From Apostichopus japonicus (taxonomy: Eukaryota > Echinodermata > Holothuroidea > Aspidochirotida > Stichopodidae), in contig NC_092568.1 of NCBI RefSeq assembly GCF_037975245.1, positions 33,760,501-33,824,500 of the forward strand: DNA of 64,000 nt. The letters are read 5' to 3'. The notes beneath the pieces are model-generated. The model had not been told where the DNA came from and did not search any database. It saw only the letters and a list, made by a program, of their open reading frames with translations. The translations under genes and the position numbers were made by a program. Shown in pieces: positions 42,251-55,300 of this stretch (the first letter of the stretch is position 1; each line of letters begins with the position of its first letter).

Positions 42251-42489
42251 ACGGAAGTTCTATTAGGCATTTTTTTGTAGTATTCAAAATCATAAGAAGT
42301 TTTGTACGGTGGAGTATAAGAATCGCGAGAAACAATTTCCCAAAGTGGCAAGGAAAACGTGGTAAATATGACCGGTTAAAGGTCAATTTTGACCGAAATT
42401 TTTAAAACATTTTACATGAAAAGGCCTAGATAAATTCGAGTGCGACAGTCGGAAATTCCGACTGTCGCACTCCAATTTTCCAACTAGCG

Positions 42490-42830
42490 TCAGTTTTACC
42501 ATGGCTTGGGGGTGAGACACACCCACACCCCCTCTAACGACGTCCCTGCGCGGTGAATATGGAACACGATCACATGGTTCAGCTTCTGTTGAGTCATGGT
42601 GCTCCGTAGCCTTGTCTTCAAACGCCTCAAAGCACTAAAAGATCTCTCGGCTTCCGTCGAACTGGCGGAGGAGACGAGGAGCAACCGCAAGAGAGCTTCG
42701 ACTTCACCAAACATAGCCCGTACCACTGGATTCATCAACTTGAATATTTGTCTATACCCTTCAACCGACGACGAATTTAACTGGCCTCGAAATAAAGGCA
42801 GACTATAAGCTTAAGATTGTTGGAGAGCTC
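42490..42830 (-). pseudogene. hAT transposase C-terminal dimerisation domain
   Basis: Minus strand: RQIFKLMNPVVRAMFGEVEA, LLRLLLVSSASSTEAERSFS, ALRRLKTRLRSTMTQQKLNH and VIVFHIHR. The SSASSTEAERSFSALRRLKT...MTQ-KLNH pattern is the hATC dimerisation signature, close to the branch with TTF-type zinc fingers. The catalytic part upstream is displaced or degraded, so it is probably inactive. The domain ends about 220 bp inside... the left part of the element carries only inserted sequences, so most of the gene is missing. Confidence 0.85.
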
Positions 42831-43050
42831 AGAGTACCAACTCACGAGATCTGGGTGGAATTCTCCATTCAGCAACATTGAGTGATATTCGAGGATATGA
42901 ATCCTAAGATGTGTAAGCCGTAACCAAATAGAGTCACGACACTACTCTTTTTCCAAATGTGTGGGGGGACATTTGATATTGTTTCAACCATCCATCGAAA
43001 TGTGGGGGGACGTGTCCCCCCGTCCCCCCCCCCCTGGATTGACGCCCATG

Positions 43051-43975
43051 TCCTAAAGCGATTCTGAGAAGTTTCAAACGGATTTGGATAAGGTTTTTCC
43101 TGGTCTCAGTGATGGCAAATGCTTTTTAATATTGATAAATGCAAGGTAATGCACATTGGTAGTAGTAACCAAATGTATACCTACAATCTTAATGGTGTGG
43201 AGTTACAGGTCTTTTTTGAAAGAGACCTAGGTGTCTACATTGACTCATCTCTACATCTTGTCTTGAATCTGCTAAAGGAGGTAATAAGGGGTTAGGTATG
43301 ATCAAGAGGAACTTCAGTTTTCTGAAAGAGGACATAGTAGTTAGGCTTTATAAGCAGTTGGTTAGGCCTCATCTGGAGTATGCTGTGCAGGCTTGGAACC
43401 CATATTTTGCTAAGGATAAGGAAGTACTTGAAAAGGTCCAGAGGAGGGCTACTAGAATGATCAGTGTTCCTTATTATAGGCGGTTACAACTGTTGAATCT
43501 CACCACAGCTTAGGAGGTTACGTGGGGACTTGATTCAGGTTTTCAAGATTGTGTATGGTTTTGACAATTTATCCTTTACCGACTTTTCCATGTTTGCTAA
43601 TAGTAGTTGTACCAGAGGTCATTGTCTTAAACTCCAAAAGACACAAAGAAAGATTAATATTCGGCATAACTTTTTTCTAATAGGGTTGTGAATGAGCGGA
43701 ACGGTTTGCCTGAGAAAGTTGTACCTGTAAGTAGTATCAATGGGTTTAAGAATGCTTTGGACAAGCACTTTAAGCATTGTAATCGGGTCTGAGTGTTTGT
43801 GTCTTCAGTTTTTTCCCCCTCTCCTATAGGGTCCTTGATGGGGACTTGAGTGTCCCGTCTGATCCTTTTTTTCTTCTAAACTAAAACCCATTGAGTCTAT
43901 TGATCTTATTTTATCCTTTATTTTTATAGGTTTTTCTCATCCCCACATCGAAAAAATAGTTGCTAAATATTCAGT
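43051..43975 (+). pseudogene. CR1 retrotransposon, downstream part after the hAT insertion
   Basis: It continues where 39463 stopped: DKCKVMHIGSSNQMYTYNLN (frameshifted), ERDLGVYIDSS, GLGMIKRNFSFLKEDIVVRL, YKQLVRPHLEYAVQAWNPYF, LEKVQRRATRMI, LRGDLIQVFKI and NERNGLPEKVVP. These match the CR1 thumb and C-terminus in order. A 3' untranslated stretch follows to about 43975. Confidence 0.85.
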
Positions 43976-44091
43976 CTAGGACTTGTTATATGATTGTAGG
44001 GTTGTGGTAATTTACTGAGTTCACTGGTTATCATTGTATCTCAACGATAGGGTAGGTCTACAAAGTGGCCCTTCATTCTAAAGGCTCGATA
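43976..44091. repeat. Orphan fragment of macrodomain-gene intron 1 at the duplication junction
   Basis: 44018-44090 (TTCACTGGTTATCATTGTAT to AAAGGCTCGATA) matches copy A 35817-35889 with about one difference, and copy B 54212-54285 less well. The preceding bases (CTAGGACTTGTTAT, TTGTGGTAATTTACTGAG) match copy B 54132-54210 loosely. It abuts the first base of copy B, so it marks a duplication breakpoint or a third partial copy. Confidence 0.75.
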
Positions 44092-46305
44092 AGGGATAAG
44101 GCAATCAGCATTAACCCACAATACCTTGCAAACAATTTTGGATATAACCTTGTCCAGCAACCCTAAGGTCACTTATATCCCCACTCCCCCCCCCTACACA
44201 AATTAAAATATCTCTCTTTCACCAACCATGATTGGGCATCAATAAAATGTATCCTTTTAATATGACCAAGTACACACCACATATTTGGCTAGAAATGCAG
44301 AACCAAGCAAGACTAAAGTGACAGTGGGTATAAGAGAATACATTAAAATATTAATATTAATAATGATTTTCATATTTATTTACATAAAATCATATCACTT
44401 AGAGTGACAAAACAGTTTCATATTTCTGTTTCAGAAAGAGTAACATTTTGAAAGTTATTTAAAGAAAGGAAAACGAAAATGCTAGCATTGTATGATACAG
44501 AAACTCATGTGACGTCCCAACCTAAAAGAAGGATAAATATATCCCTCAATGGATATTCCACTTGCTGAATTTGTTTGTTTCACAAAGATTATGGAGATTT
44601 TCTGCATCTTCACCTCAAAACCACATCCTCATGGAAGCATTTTGTTGGCAATGATATGATATATTTCAAAACCCTTGATAATTTGGTAATGCAGATCTGG
44701 CAAGAACAGTCAGAGTATGATATCATAATGGCAATTTAGCTGATGAAATTATTATTTATGTTTCATCTAAATCATTTATTCACAGAGGCAATCGTCAGTC
44801 GCATTTGATGGATTTCAAATTATTCCAAACGTATCAGGTATCAAGGATAAATCAACAAGAAGATTATAGCAGAAAAGGTAAAGCATTTGAAGCACACCAA
44901 CTATGATCCACTCCCCTGGATTTTCAGCCAGTCAAATTAGGCCACGTTCAATTAACCATATCTCGGGATACAAGGCAGGATATTGGGATGGGGTTTTAGA
45001 CACTTCAACAAACATTGATTCTTGTAACGAAAATTGTTAGATCGTCTGGGGTAGTTGATTACTTTTGAAAAATAATGAAAGTGAACCTTTGAGCACAAAA
45101 CGTCTAAGAATCCACCACGGTATGTACATTAATGTTTCCATTTTCTAGTGTCTAAATACTCAGCTGTATAACTGTGGCAGCGCTAACATGCTTCTAATGC
45201 TGCACTATTACATTCCATAAGAGATATCACCATATAGGGGCATATTTTTTCCGCTTAAAAGATTTTAAGTGAGTTTTCCTGGCTTATTAAAGGAGCAAAC
45301 TTAAGACAACATAAGTAACAATATTCTGAGGCAAGGTTTTATCATCATTGCTCTTTGTCAAAGTGAAGCATAAACTCTAAAATAATTTTGACAACTATGA
45401 AGATTTGGAAAGACTTTACCAATTGCCGACAAAAGCTCCAGTGGGAATATATAAAGTTTGAACGAAAAGAAAATAACTTCATAATTCTTACGAGGATCAT
45501 ATATGGACCTCCATATATGTACCCTTAAGTTAGAAAAAAAAAGGTTTCAACTAGATCAGTGGTCTGTTTACTAACACAAAAATTGGAAAAGAGAGGAAGA
45601 GAGAGAGATGATGTAAACAGGTTGCAACTTCTTACTATCGATGATTTTGGTTAAAGTGGAAGATGTAAAAACGACTTTTGCTTTAAAATATGTTGCAGTT
45701 TTGTTGACAAAGTTACTAATTTGTCAGCATTGGAACAGTGCTGAGATCAAGAAGAGAAATTAATTGTTGCATCCCCGCAGATTCTTGTAAATGCATTCAT
45801 GAAATTGTAAAGTGATAATATGAACAAATTTGTTTCTACAGGTATGGATGCTTAAAGTTCATCATTAAGAAGACAGACACAATATTTACAGCACCCTAAC
45901 GGCGGCACACTCCATATAGAGTCTATTCAATACAATTGGCCTGAGTATTCAGTAAAAGTGCCAAAGAGCAACAGGAGAACATCTTTCTTGGCATTTTTTC
46001 CATATTTTTTTGTGGCTTGGATGTCAGAGTACACGTATGGAAGTAAATGTGGTACAAAAGACTTGGGTCAATTAAGACCACTTTAGGCCTCGCAGAAGCA
46101 GCGTACGAAAATTGTTTACTGCCAAGTACAGAGGTTTGTCTACAAGATACAAACGTACAGACTCGCATGGCATAAAACATATTTCATGGTATGGAAAATT
46201 GAAGGTGCCATGAATGGCCAAATGTGTCAGCTATCCAGTCAAGTTCCTCAAGTGGCAATAATATTCCCGAAATTATGTAAGAATCATATCTTTCCATATC
46301 TGCCT

Positions 46306-49300
46306 CTATGGATAAAGCAGATCCTCTATAAATTCAAAAAAATTATACCACACTTCTATACTATATATGGCGTTCACAAACATCATATTATTTCCATTGA
46401 TCACAGGGCATGGCCCATCAACCGCTAGGCACTTTAATGTTATTGTCACAGACAACCATGATATGGGTGATGTGTTTAGGAGAAGAGATACTCGAGGACC
46501 ATCACTCCTCTCAATCACATCCATGCCTTCAAAGAGAACAGAATATTAATCTTGTGATAAACAGGAGCAAATTTCACGATGGTGGAATGCGCCCGCTTAA
46601 AAACACAAGTTGCAAACATGCATGATGTAACTGGATGCGCTTTCTTACATTCAAAGAAGTGACTGATCTTTCCATTGCTGAGCTAGAAAAGGTGGCAAGA
46701 AAAGTTGGGATCAATTTCTGGAGGGCTAGAACCACGGGAAAACCTACCCACTAAACTAAAAGAAAACAGACAGTTCCTGTATTCTGGTTAACAGAAACTT
46801 ACTGATTTCTTAAAACTTAACAGTATTCCTCACCAATCATTTTTAATGTCTTTTGCTAGGCTCTCCGTTTTCTCTTACAGAATTTTCCTTAAGCGTGATA
46901 CTCAAATGACAAACATCGTCATCGCATGACTGGAATTTGAACCACTGATGAACCGCTACACGGACCAGGGTTATCAATCATATGTGTCTCAATAGTGTAA
47001 TAACTTTATATAAGTTCATGCAGGTGCTCGATCTTGGGATCCTACCATGCTGGTACTGTCTTATTTTTCTGATTCTCTTTAAGATATGGAAAGCAACCAT
47101 CCCCACATGAAGCAGAATCATCGTGCTCTACATAATCACAACTGTACACTGATCATTGGCTAAGAAAATTGCCTCAAGGATGAAGGTGGGTGGTATGCTT
47201 CCTACCACAGAGAGCAAATCTGGAAAACTGCAGTGCGGTGGGCTTACGTCTCATCTTCACTCGATCTGCACTGAGGGTTATCTGAAAATGCAAACATTGG
47301 AAGAAGAGATCGACAACTCTTCGAGGAATTCTCTCCATTAAATATTTAATACAGTTGTTTCATTGTCTTGTTTGAAACTATATTGTCATGTGCGACTGAG
47401 TTACATAGATTGGAGGAAAAACAAATTGATATCAAAAGGGTCATTCCTATGAAACTGACTAAAAAAACAAGAATTTGGCATGAGATCAACGAGACACCCT
47501 TTTTCAGCACTTCAATATCCTTGTTCTCATTCCCATTGTTCCTTTTAATATACATTATACATTTGAATATTATCAGATTATTCTTTTTCAATAATACTGG
47601 AAAATATTACACTAAAAAAACTTTAAAGTATTAAACTGCCCACTGATGATACATGATCAGGATAATGTCCCAAACTTTAAAATGGCCAAAGTATATAACA
47701 TTCCAAACAGAGAAATGCTAAGACTACCTCCTTGAATTTGGACTATTATGAAACTATGGAGAGGTATGATGGAAATTCAAAAAGTTAACAAATGTTCTAC
47801 TATGCAGGTACTATTTCTGAGGAATTTGTAAGTAGTATGGTCAGAATGATATATACATATTTGCTTTGAAGAAACTTTTGTGACTTAGCAACAAATGCAT
47901 TTAATAAGAGAATGATTAACAGTTCTATTTTCTCTACATATGAAATTTCCCATTAGCCAGAAATGGGGGGGGGGGGGGGGGTTGTGTAACCACATTGAGT
48001 ACAGATACTGTAGCAGTGTCAAGTGGAAAGTTTGTCACAAAAGAAATTTCTAAAGAGAAATTTAATAACAGATACAGAAAATGAAAAGAGAAATGGAAAG
48101 AATATTGATAGGACTTCACAATAAATCAAGATTGTTTTTTCGAACATTTTGGATTTCTTAATTACTAAGATATGTCTTTACCTGGTAAAGGGAAATAGAC
48201 AGGAAGAAGTTTCTCATAAATCCTCACATCTGAATCCAGAAAGACACAAAAGATAACAGCATCCAGCTAAACAAATAGAGAAAACATAGAATAATGATGT
48301 AAGAAGGAATCCTAGCTAGACATATTGTCCTGTCATTTTGTAAACGAGACTGCTTTTTCAACGTAGTGCTCACAATGCAAATAGTGATGCATATGCAAAA
48401 GTGAAAATAAAATTAACTGTTTATCATGTCTCAGAAATGGAAAAATGTACTGAATTTCCCTGACTTTTTGTTACCACCGTATGATGCTTCTATATGCTTC
48501 AATTGGGAATTCATCCTTTTGATGATTTCGGCCTGAAAACATATTTGTCCTCTACATGACTGAGTTCTTACAGCATCATCTCTTCACTGTATCTAGTGAT
48601 ACTTAGTTTAATTTTAGGTTATTATTTTTTCTCTCTCTCCTGTGGTAGGACAGGGATATGGTTCAGCTACATCAGGAGAGCATTTGTTTATGTTGTATTT
48701 TGAGCAGTTGTAGTGAATAAAAACCACTTTTATTGAAATTATTTTCTAATTCTGACAGAATGAGCAAGTCAAGAAGCATGCAGATACCATCATGATGTAC
48801 ATTTAACTTCTCTTCTAGATCATGTGTGTTTTTTCCTTCTTTTGTACTATCTCAAAACATCTTCTTGAGTTAAGTTTGATTAACTTTCTTTCCAATAACA
48901 AAGTAGTTCACTTATCAAATTGTATTTCAAATAATGAAGTGAAAGAGCCTTTAGCTTTCGACATTGTTCTGTTTGAAGGTGGTTGTTTAAATGCAACAAA
49001 TTCAAAAGAATAGTGTCTTGTTGACAAGATGTCAATCCTATTCAATAAGAACTTGTTCATTATTTTTTTATTTGGTGAAAATATCTTGGTAGGTGTCTTA
49101 GTTTGATCAACTGAAATTGTTCTTTGAATGATATTCCCTAGGTTGGTAAAATTGCCGACAAAATGTTAAAAGCTGCTTGAAAAATGTAAACAAGATGTCA
49201 CTGAGGATATCACAAAATATTACTTGAAATTGCTTGCAACTTATCGCATGAAAGTGACAATTCTGTCAGAATACCTCGTCGGGGTGCTCCTCTATCCACT

Positions 49301-52300
49301 CACGTATCGTCTTCAGCGCAACTTCAGCAGCCGCCTCCTGTGGATAACCTAGACACATCGTCAGAAAGATAAAGCAAAACCAAACATTTGAAAGCAAAGT
49401 ACAGGTTGGCTAGGGTAGGGATCAGGTAGTAGGATGATCAATCAGGCATGATACATACAGTAAAGAGACTGTCATATCTTCAATACATGTAAGAACAGAC
49501 AAATAGGATGCTGTGAGCACGGTTCCTGTGATCTTAATTCCAGACTATTTTAAGACCAAAAACAATATTTACTGTTTTACTATCAAGCCCAGCTCACTTA
49601 TGTGTTTGCTAAGTCAGTTGTAAGAGAATTAAATTAAATCATCACTTTTCCAGAATAAGATTCAGAATGAAAGGACTTTCTCCTTAAAACAAGTGTTTTC
49701 TTTCTCCCTACCTTTTCCAGAGTTAGAACAAACTTCCCTGATTTCTTGCAAAACCATGTCCAAATATACAAGAAATTATATCCACTGTACTACAACCTTG
49801 AAGCACCAATGAGGTAAATAATGTTTGTAAGAGTCAAACATACAAAAAGAACAAAAAACAAAAACAAATTACCATAAATGCCAGTTGAAATGCATGGAAA
49901 TGCTATACTTCGAATGGGTGGCTCAAAGCGTTGCAATCTCTTGGATATAGAAGCATTACTATCATCATCCTCTGCAGAGACCCCCGGCCTCTCTTCATCT
50001 TTCGAAGCTGTATCTGGGCTCCTTTTGTTGAGTTCATTGTGTTCCAAAACTTTGTCCAGACATGTCCTGTAGCAACTGGTGAGGAGCATCTTACTATCTT
50101 GACTGACCACGCTGTGGAGGGAGCGGCAGATAGGGCCGACTGTGTGGACCACGACTGGCAAGAGTAAACAAAATCAAAACTTAAAACAAGTGGAGGGGTT
50201 CTGCAGCTGTTGCAACCAGGCCAGCAGGCAGACAGCTATTTCAGAGCTACAGAGCACCCCCCCCCCACATTAACAAGGATATATATGCAAACTACTTGCA
50301 GATAACGTTTTAAAACCACTGTTGATGTAATCTCGCATTGATTAAGCCAGGTCGGTACGATTATTAAGCATACTACGAAAAGTAAGAATTCGGTATTCTT
50401 CATCCCATACTTCCTTGAATGTATGACTTGCCAGACTGTAGATGTCGTTGTTTTTAAGATATATACGTATCCTACAAGGAAATACATATTCACAGAAGGG
50501 CATAGAACTTTTGGTCAGAATAGCGTGTGGTAGAAAATAAAGAAATTTGAGAATAAATGTGATTATAACTTACATTGAGATGGAAGAAGATAAGCTGTTG
50601 AGTAAACAAAAACAGAAATTAAAGCACACAGGATAAAATAAATAAAAAATAGAAAAATAAAGCCTACCACTAAATGTCAAAATTTTCCTATAGTTTCTGT
50701 ATATTGGTGTACTCTACCAACCGAGCCATCCAGGAATTAGTTGGTGTCAAAACCTAAACTTTATATCAATTTCTTTCTTGGGAGGTGTGGGGGGGAGGGG
50801 GTATGGGGTGCCAGTTAGAAGTCAAAGTACAGTACCCTTCATAGTGTACAATCAGGTATCACCCCCAGTCCCCCAGTTTCTCTTCATATAGAATGTGAAT
50901 TTTATAAAACAAATACTTAGGGAAGATGAAAAATATATATACTTAATAGTATTTATATCGACTGTGTTGGGGATCAGCCTGCAAAGAAAAAAGATTCGAT
51001 GGTCACCTGCTGTAATTTTAGCATCTCCTGTCACACATCCGTTCAATGTTCTGCACTCTGAAAGAAGCTTTGATCCAGCGCTTCTATGGATTGCACCATC
51101 CACTGAAATCAAATCAATGTTTGAGCCCTTTGAATATAAATTTGTTACCTGACCTGGAATAATCATATTTAAGGCTATAACAATGAATAATGCTAGGTGT
51201 GTTGGAATTCGTTCTATTAAAACTGTAGCATTATCACTACCCAAGAATATTCTTTGTTCATTGTACTTCAATCTGATATAACCTCACTTGACTTATTGCA
51301 TGACTGTTTGGTTTAGTACAGCATATTACAATATCAAAACACTTTTGACTCTCCAGAAAAGAGAGCAATTCGCCACATCGTCTGCCAACTACAATGATCA
51401 CACTACGTATCAAGCTACAGTATACGCTTCAGTCAATACTCTCAAACTTCCTGATTTAATCAATGTTCATATAGCCACTTTTGCTTATCGTTCTATCAAT
51501 AACATTAATCCTCCCGTCTTCAAAGATTTTTTATTACTTACAACACCAAATTTCACATACAAAATACGAGACAGGCCGACAAGATGCACAAGCCACGTCC
51601 TAGGACTAACATTACAAAACAAAGTTTATGTGATTAATTTGTTGGAATTATTTGCCTAATACTCTGCGGTTGGTTCTTTGTTTTGTGTTTTGATTTATTT
51701 TACTTTGCATGGAAAGTGGCACTACTCTTTATGCCTTGTAAGGTTTTTAGGCCACTTTTGTCCTCGTTGTTAATTAACATAATTAATGTTCGTACAGTAA
51801 CTATTTACTGTTATACCTCTACATTGAGGAGAAACAAATAAATGGAATGAAACAACTAGCATATCACTTAAAGCGAATGCTGACAAAGATTAACACCAGA
51901 AAGAGATAATATGTATTCAGATGATGATCAAAATAGAAAAAGGTGGCTCTTAGCCCTGTTTGTGGTCAATATCTTAAAAACAACAATATGCAGTAAAACT
52001 ATTTATTATATTGATTCACAAAAATGCCGTCGACTGGACATACCTCCACCTCCACCGAGCAAGGAGTTATTAGCAGCATTCACTATTGCATCTACATTAA
52101 GCTTGGTAATATCACCTTGCCAGAGGACGATTTTCTTGCTTAAATCTGTATTAGTATTTGATGCACCTAAAGAGAGAGAGAGAGAGACAAGCGACAGTAG
52201 AGGAATGGTAGAAATTTGGATTCATACTTTGCAACCAAACAAATTCTCTATACACAAACATTTGAACGAACAGAAGACAAAATATAATGCTAATCTGTCA

Positions 52301-55300
52301 TTTGTTGGCTAAAGCATAGAAAACTGGGCAGTCCAAAGGCTCAAAAAATGGAACCCACACCGAATTCATACATTGTCAAATGACATTCAAGTGTTTGTAA
52401 AAATATTTAACAACTACTGCATACTTGAATCTAACTTGAGGCACATACAATATCCATGGTCGAAATTTCTAGTCCGATAACTTACAAACTTATGTAGCTT
52501 AATTGAACATGTAATCAATTGATCCATGATCAAAAAACATGCATGCATATACTGTATGGCAAGTGTAAGGGAAGATGTCCAGAATTAGGCCAAACCATTG
52601 ACATTCAACCAAGGATTCATAACAAAGACAACAAAAGACTCAAACTAGATGAGGCCATCTATGGCATCTAAGAAAATCCTTGTCTGTGAAACATCACTCA
52701 CTTGTACTGTTGGCTGCCTCTGTTAGTTCTAAATCTTCAGCGTACTCTGGCCAAGTTGCCAAATCATTAATCGTCAACACTTCTGAGATTCGCCATCTTG
52801 CCTCCTCGGCTATCTCAAACAGACTCTTTTTCAGGTAGATATCTTTATAAGGTGGAAAGAAAAGAAATTCAGGTCAGAACATATTTTACAACGACATGTG
52901 ATCATATGAAGTATGTATATGAAGGTTTGTTTGATTAATTCAATACAGTATTGTTACCAGGAATTTAAAAGAAAATCTTGCGTCCCTACAGTCCTCTGTG
53001 AAAACATGCACTTTAGAATACCTCTACAGGTACACACAAAACTAAGTTAAATAATGACCCCTGTCAAACAATGGATTGAGCGCAGCGGAAGCCCATAGTG
53101 ATAGGTCTATCATGTGTCAAAAGATGAAGCTGTAACTAGTATACAACAAAATTTTCTCAAATTCTGAAATGTGAAATTTTGCCTTAGACTAGTTACCATA
53201 TATATGCTGGCTTAGACATCATGCAGTGCACACTTCTGTACGGGGTATACAATAATACAACTCCCTTACATAACGTCTATGAAAATGTAATGGGCTATGA
53301 ATACGCTGTGAATATCAGAAACCAATGTAAAGTCGAATGTAAACCAGTTCATAGAGAGAAAATGCAAGAATAAACATGCTGCACTTTTAACTGATTCAAT
53401 TGAGGCTCTTAAATGATGTAGTAAATATTACGTATAGATCTCGACGACATAAGAACACGCCCCAAAAAAGGCCCGTACTTGCTCACAAGTTACCCGATGC
53501 AATTTTATTCTTAAGTTTATTCAAAGTTTATTCTTAAGTTTATTCAAAGTTGAACAAATGTGTCCTTTTTCCCTAACCACTATAGGCGAGCCCAACCCCA
53601 GCAAGATCCGACCCCTCTCCCATTACAGTATGTGAATAACTTTTTACGCAATGGCTACTTTTAACAAATTTTTACTTATATATATATATAGTTTACACTC
53701 ACAAAAAGCTTTACTGATGAATGTGGTCAAAGGGACCACCACAACATATGCAAGTTTGCCATGAAGAAATTACTGTGGTGTGAATGCACATTTTACTTTA
53801 TTAGCAACTCTCAATGCGGAGAAAACAAACATACTGTGAGATGTTAACTTCCCACACAATTCATAAATTGTCTCAAATCATAACATTTTGTGATCAAAAC
53901 AGTGATTCAAATATAGGTGATATTCTTAGAGACAATTCAACTACGACTTACAGTACAATGAGTGCTTCTTGTTGAAATGTGTCAACAAGGCCTAAAGTTA
54001 TGATAATTGAGGGCACATCATAGCCTGTAGCACAACTTCCCTTTCTACACAGGGGACAGTAATGTTACAAGTTGTTGCATTTAAGCAACATACTTGTACT
54101 GTAGTCATGGGGCACTACAGACATATTAAGCCTAGGACTTGTTTGCAATAGGATCTAGCAGGAATAGTTATTAGAACTGACCATAAATTTAGGTAGAGTT
54201 GTGATAATTTACTGAGTTCACTGGTTATCAATGTATCCCGATGATAAGGTACTGTAGGTCTACAAAGTGGCCCTTTATTCTAAAGGCTCTATAGAACATC
54301 ATGAGAGCTCAAGTAGAGATCATTATTGTAATCTCATGTAGTATTTAATTGTTTAACATGTCTTTATAAATAACACAGTGATTTTGCAAATTTGCAGATG
54401 GTATCCATCAGAACCATTCAGTTGGCCTAGGATAACTATTTCTTTGTGCAGGGTTGGCATTTTCCTGGGAAAAACCTGTTTTTCCCAATAAGCAGTAAAA
54501 ACCAGGTAAAAACCGGGAAAAACTGGTAAATACCAGTAAAAACCGCCTCCGTCTCAAAAACTAGTATTAATTGTCCGTAAAATGCAGGGTCATCAGAAGG
54601 CACGATATTGTTTCATGACAGGCATATTTTATTGAATATGGGAGTTTCTTAGCTTCATTTTGAGCTATTTTATCACATTCTTATTCTACTTTTTGTGGAA
54701 AAAAGAGTATTTTTCGTATTGCACATGTATAGTTATTCTGTCACGATCTCTTTAGCAGTATGCATTGCCTATTGCCCAAACCATTATAGGTCTACACTGG
54801 GACATTCACCCCTCCTAAATTCTTCAGGCCTATTATGTGGCATGAACAGCGGAGGATAGAACGAAGTGGCGAACCATGGCATCCAAAGCCTCAAAGGGAC
54901 AAGGAACCATATAATAATATAATATTATGTGCTCAGAAAGTTCATTCCATTAATACAGTAGGCAACAGTCTATTGAGGTGAACTTCAATCCAGGGGGCTC
55001 AATAGAAACTGCTTTGAAACTTTGTAAGGCACATGGGCCCAATTAAAGTATTAAACGCACAATGGCCCTATGGAGCCATTCACACAACCAAACTGTTTAC
55101 CTTGATGCAAACATGGTCCAATTATTATACAACTTCATGCATGAGTGATTAAACACTTTGAGGTGGACAGGTGAGGTGATACTGGGCACTTCCTGTGCAT
55201 AGGCTAACTGAAGAGGTAGGAGTATCAACAACACAAGTAAGTGTTCCAATTGTTACTTATTCTCAAATTAGTTGATGTCACAACAGTCACTTAGTACAGT

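Larger units (their letters stand above)
39464..43050. mobile_element. hAT transposon, 3.6 kb, with 8-bp target duplication and transposase remnant
   Basis: Ends CAGGGGCGTCAATCC and GGATTGACGCCCATG (14 of 15 inverted matches). TCCTAAAG is duplicated exactly at 39456-39463 and 43051-43058, splitting the CR1 element. A minus-strand transposase C-terminus lies near its right end. It has itself been a target: a family X element (39825-40482), a GGTGGGCAACC-type element (40896-41262) and a family Y element (41771-42250) sit inside it. Confidence 0.92.
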
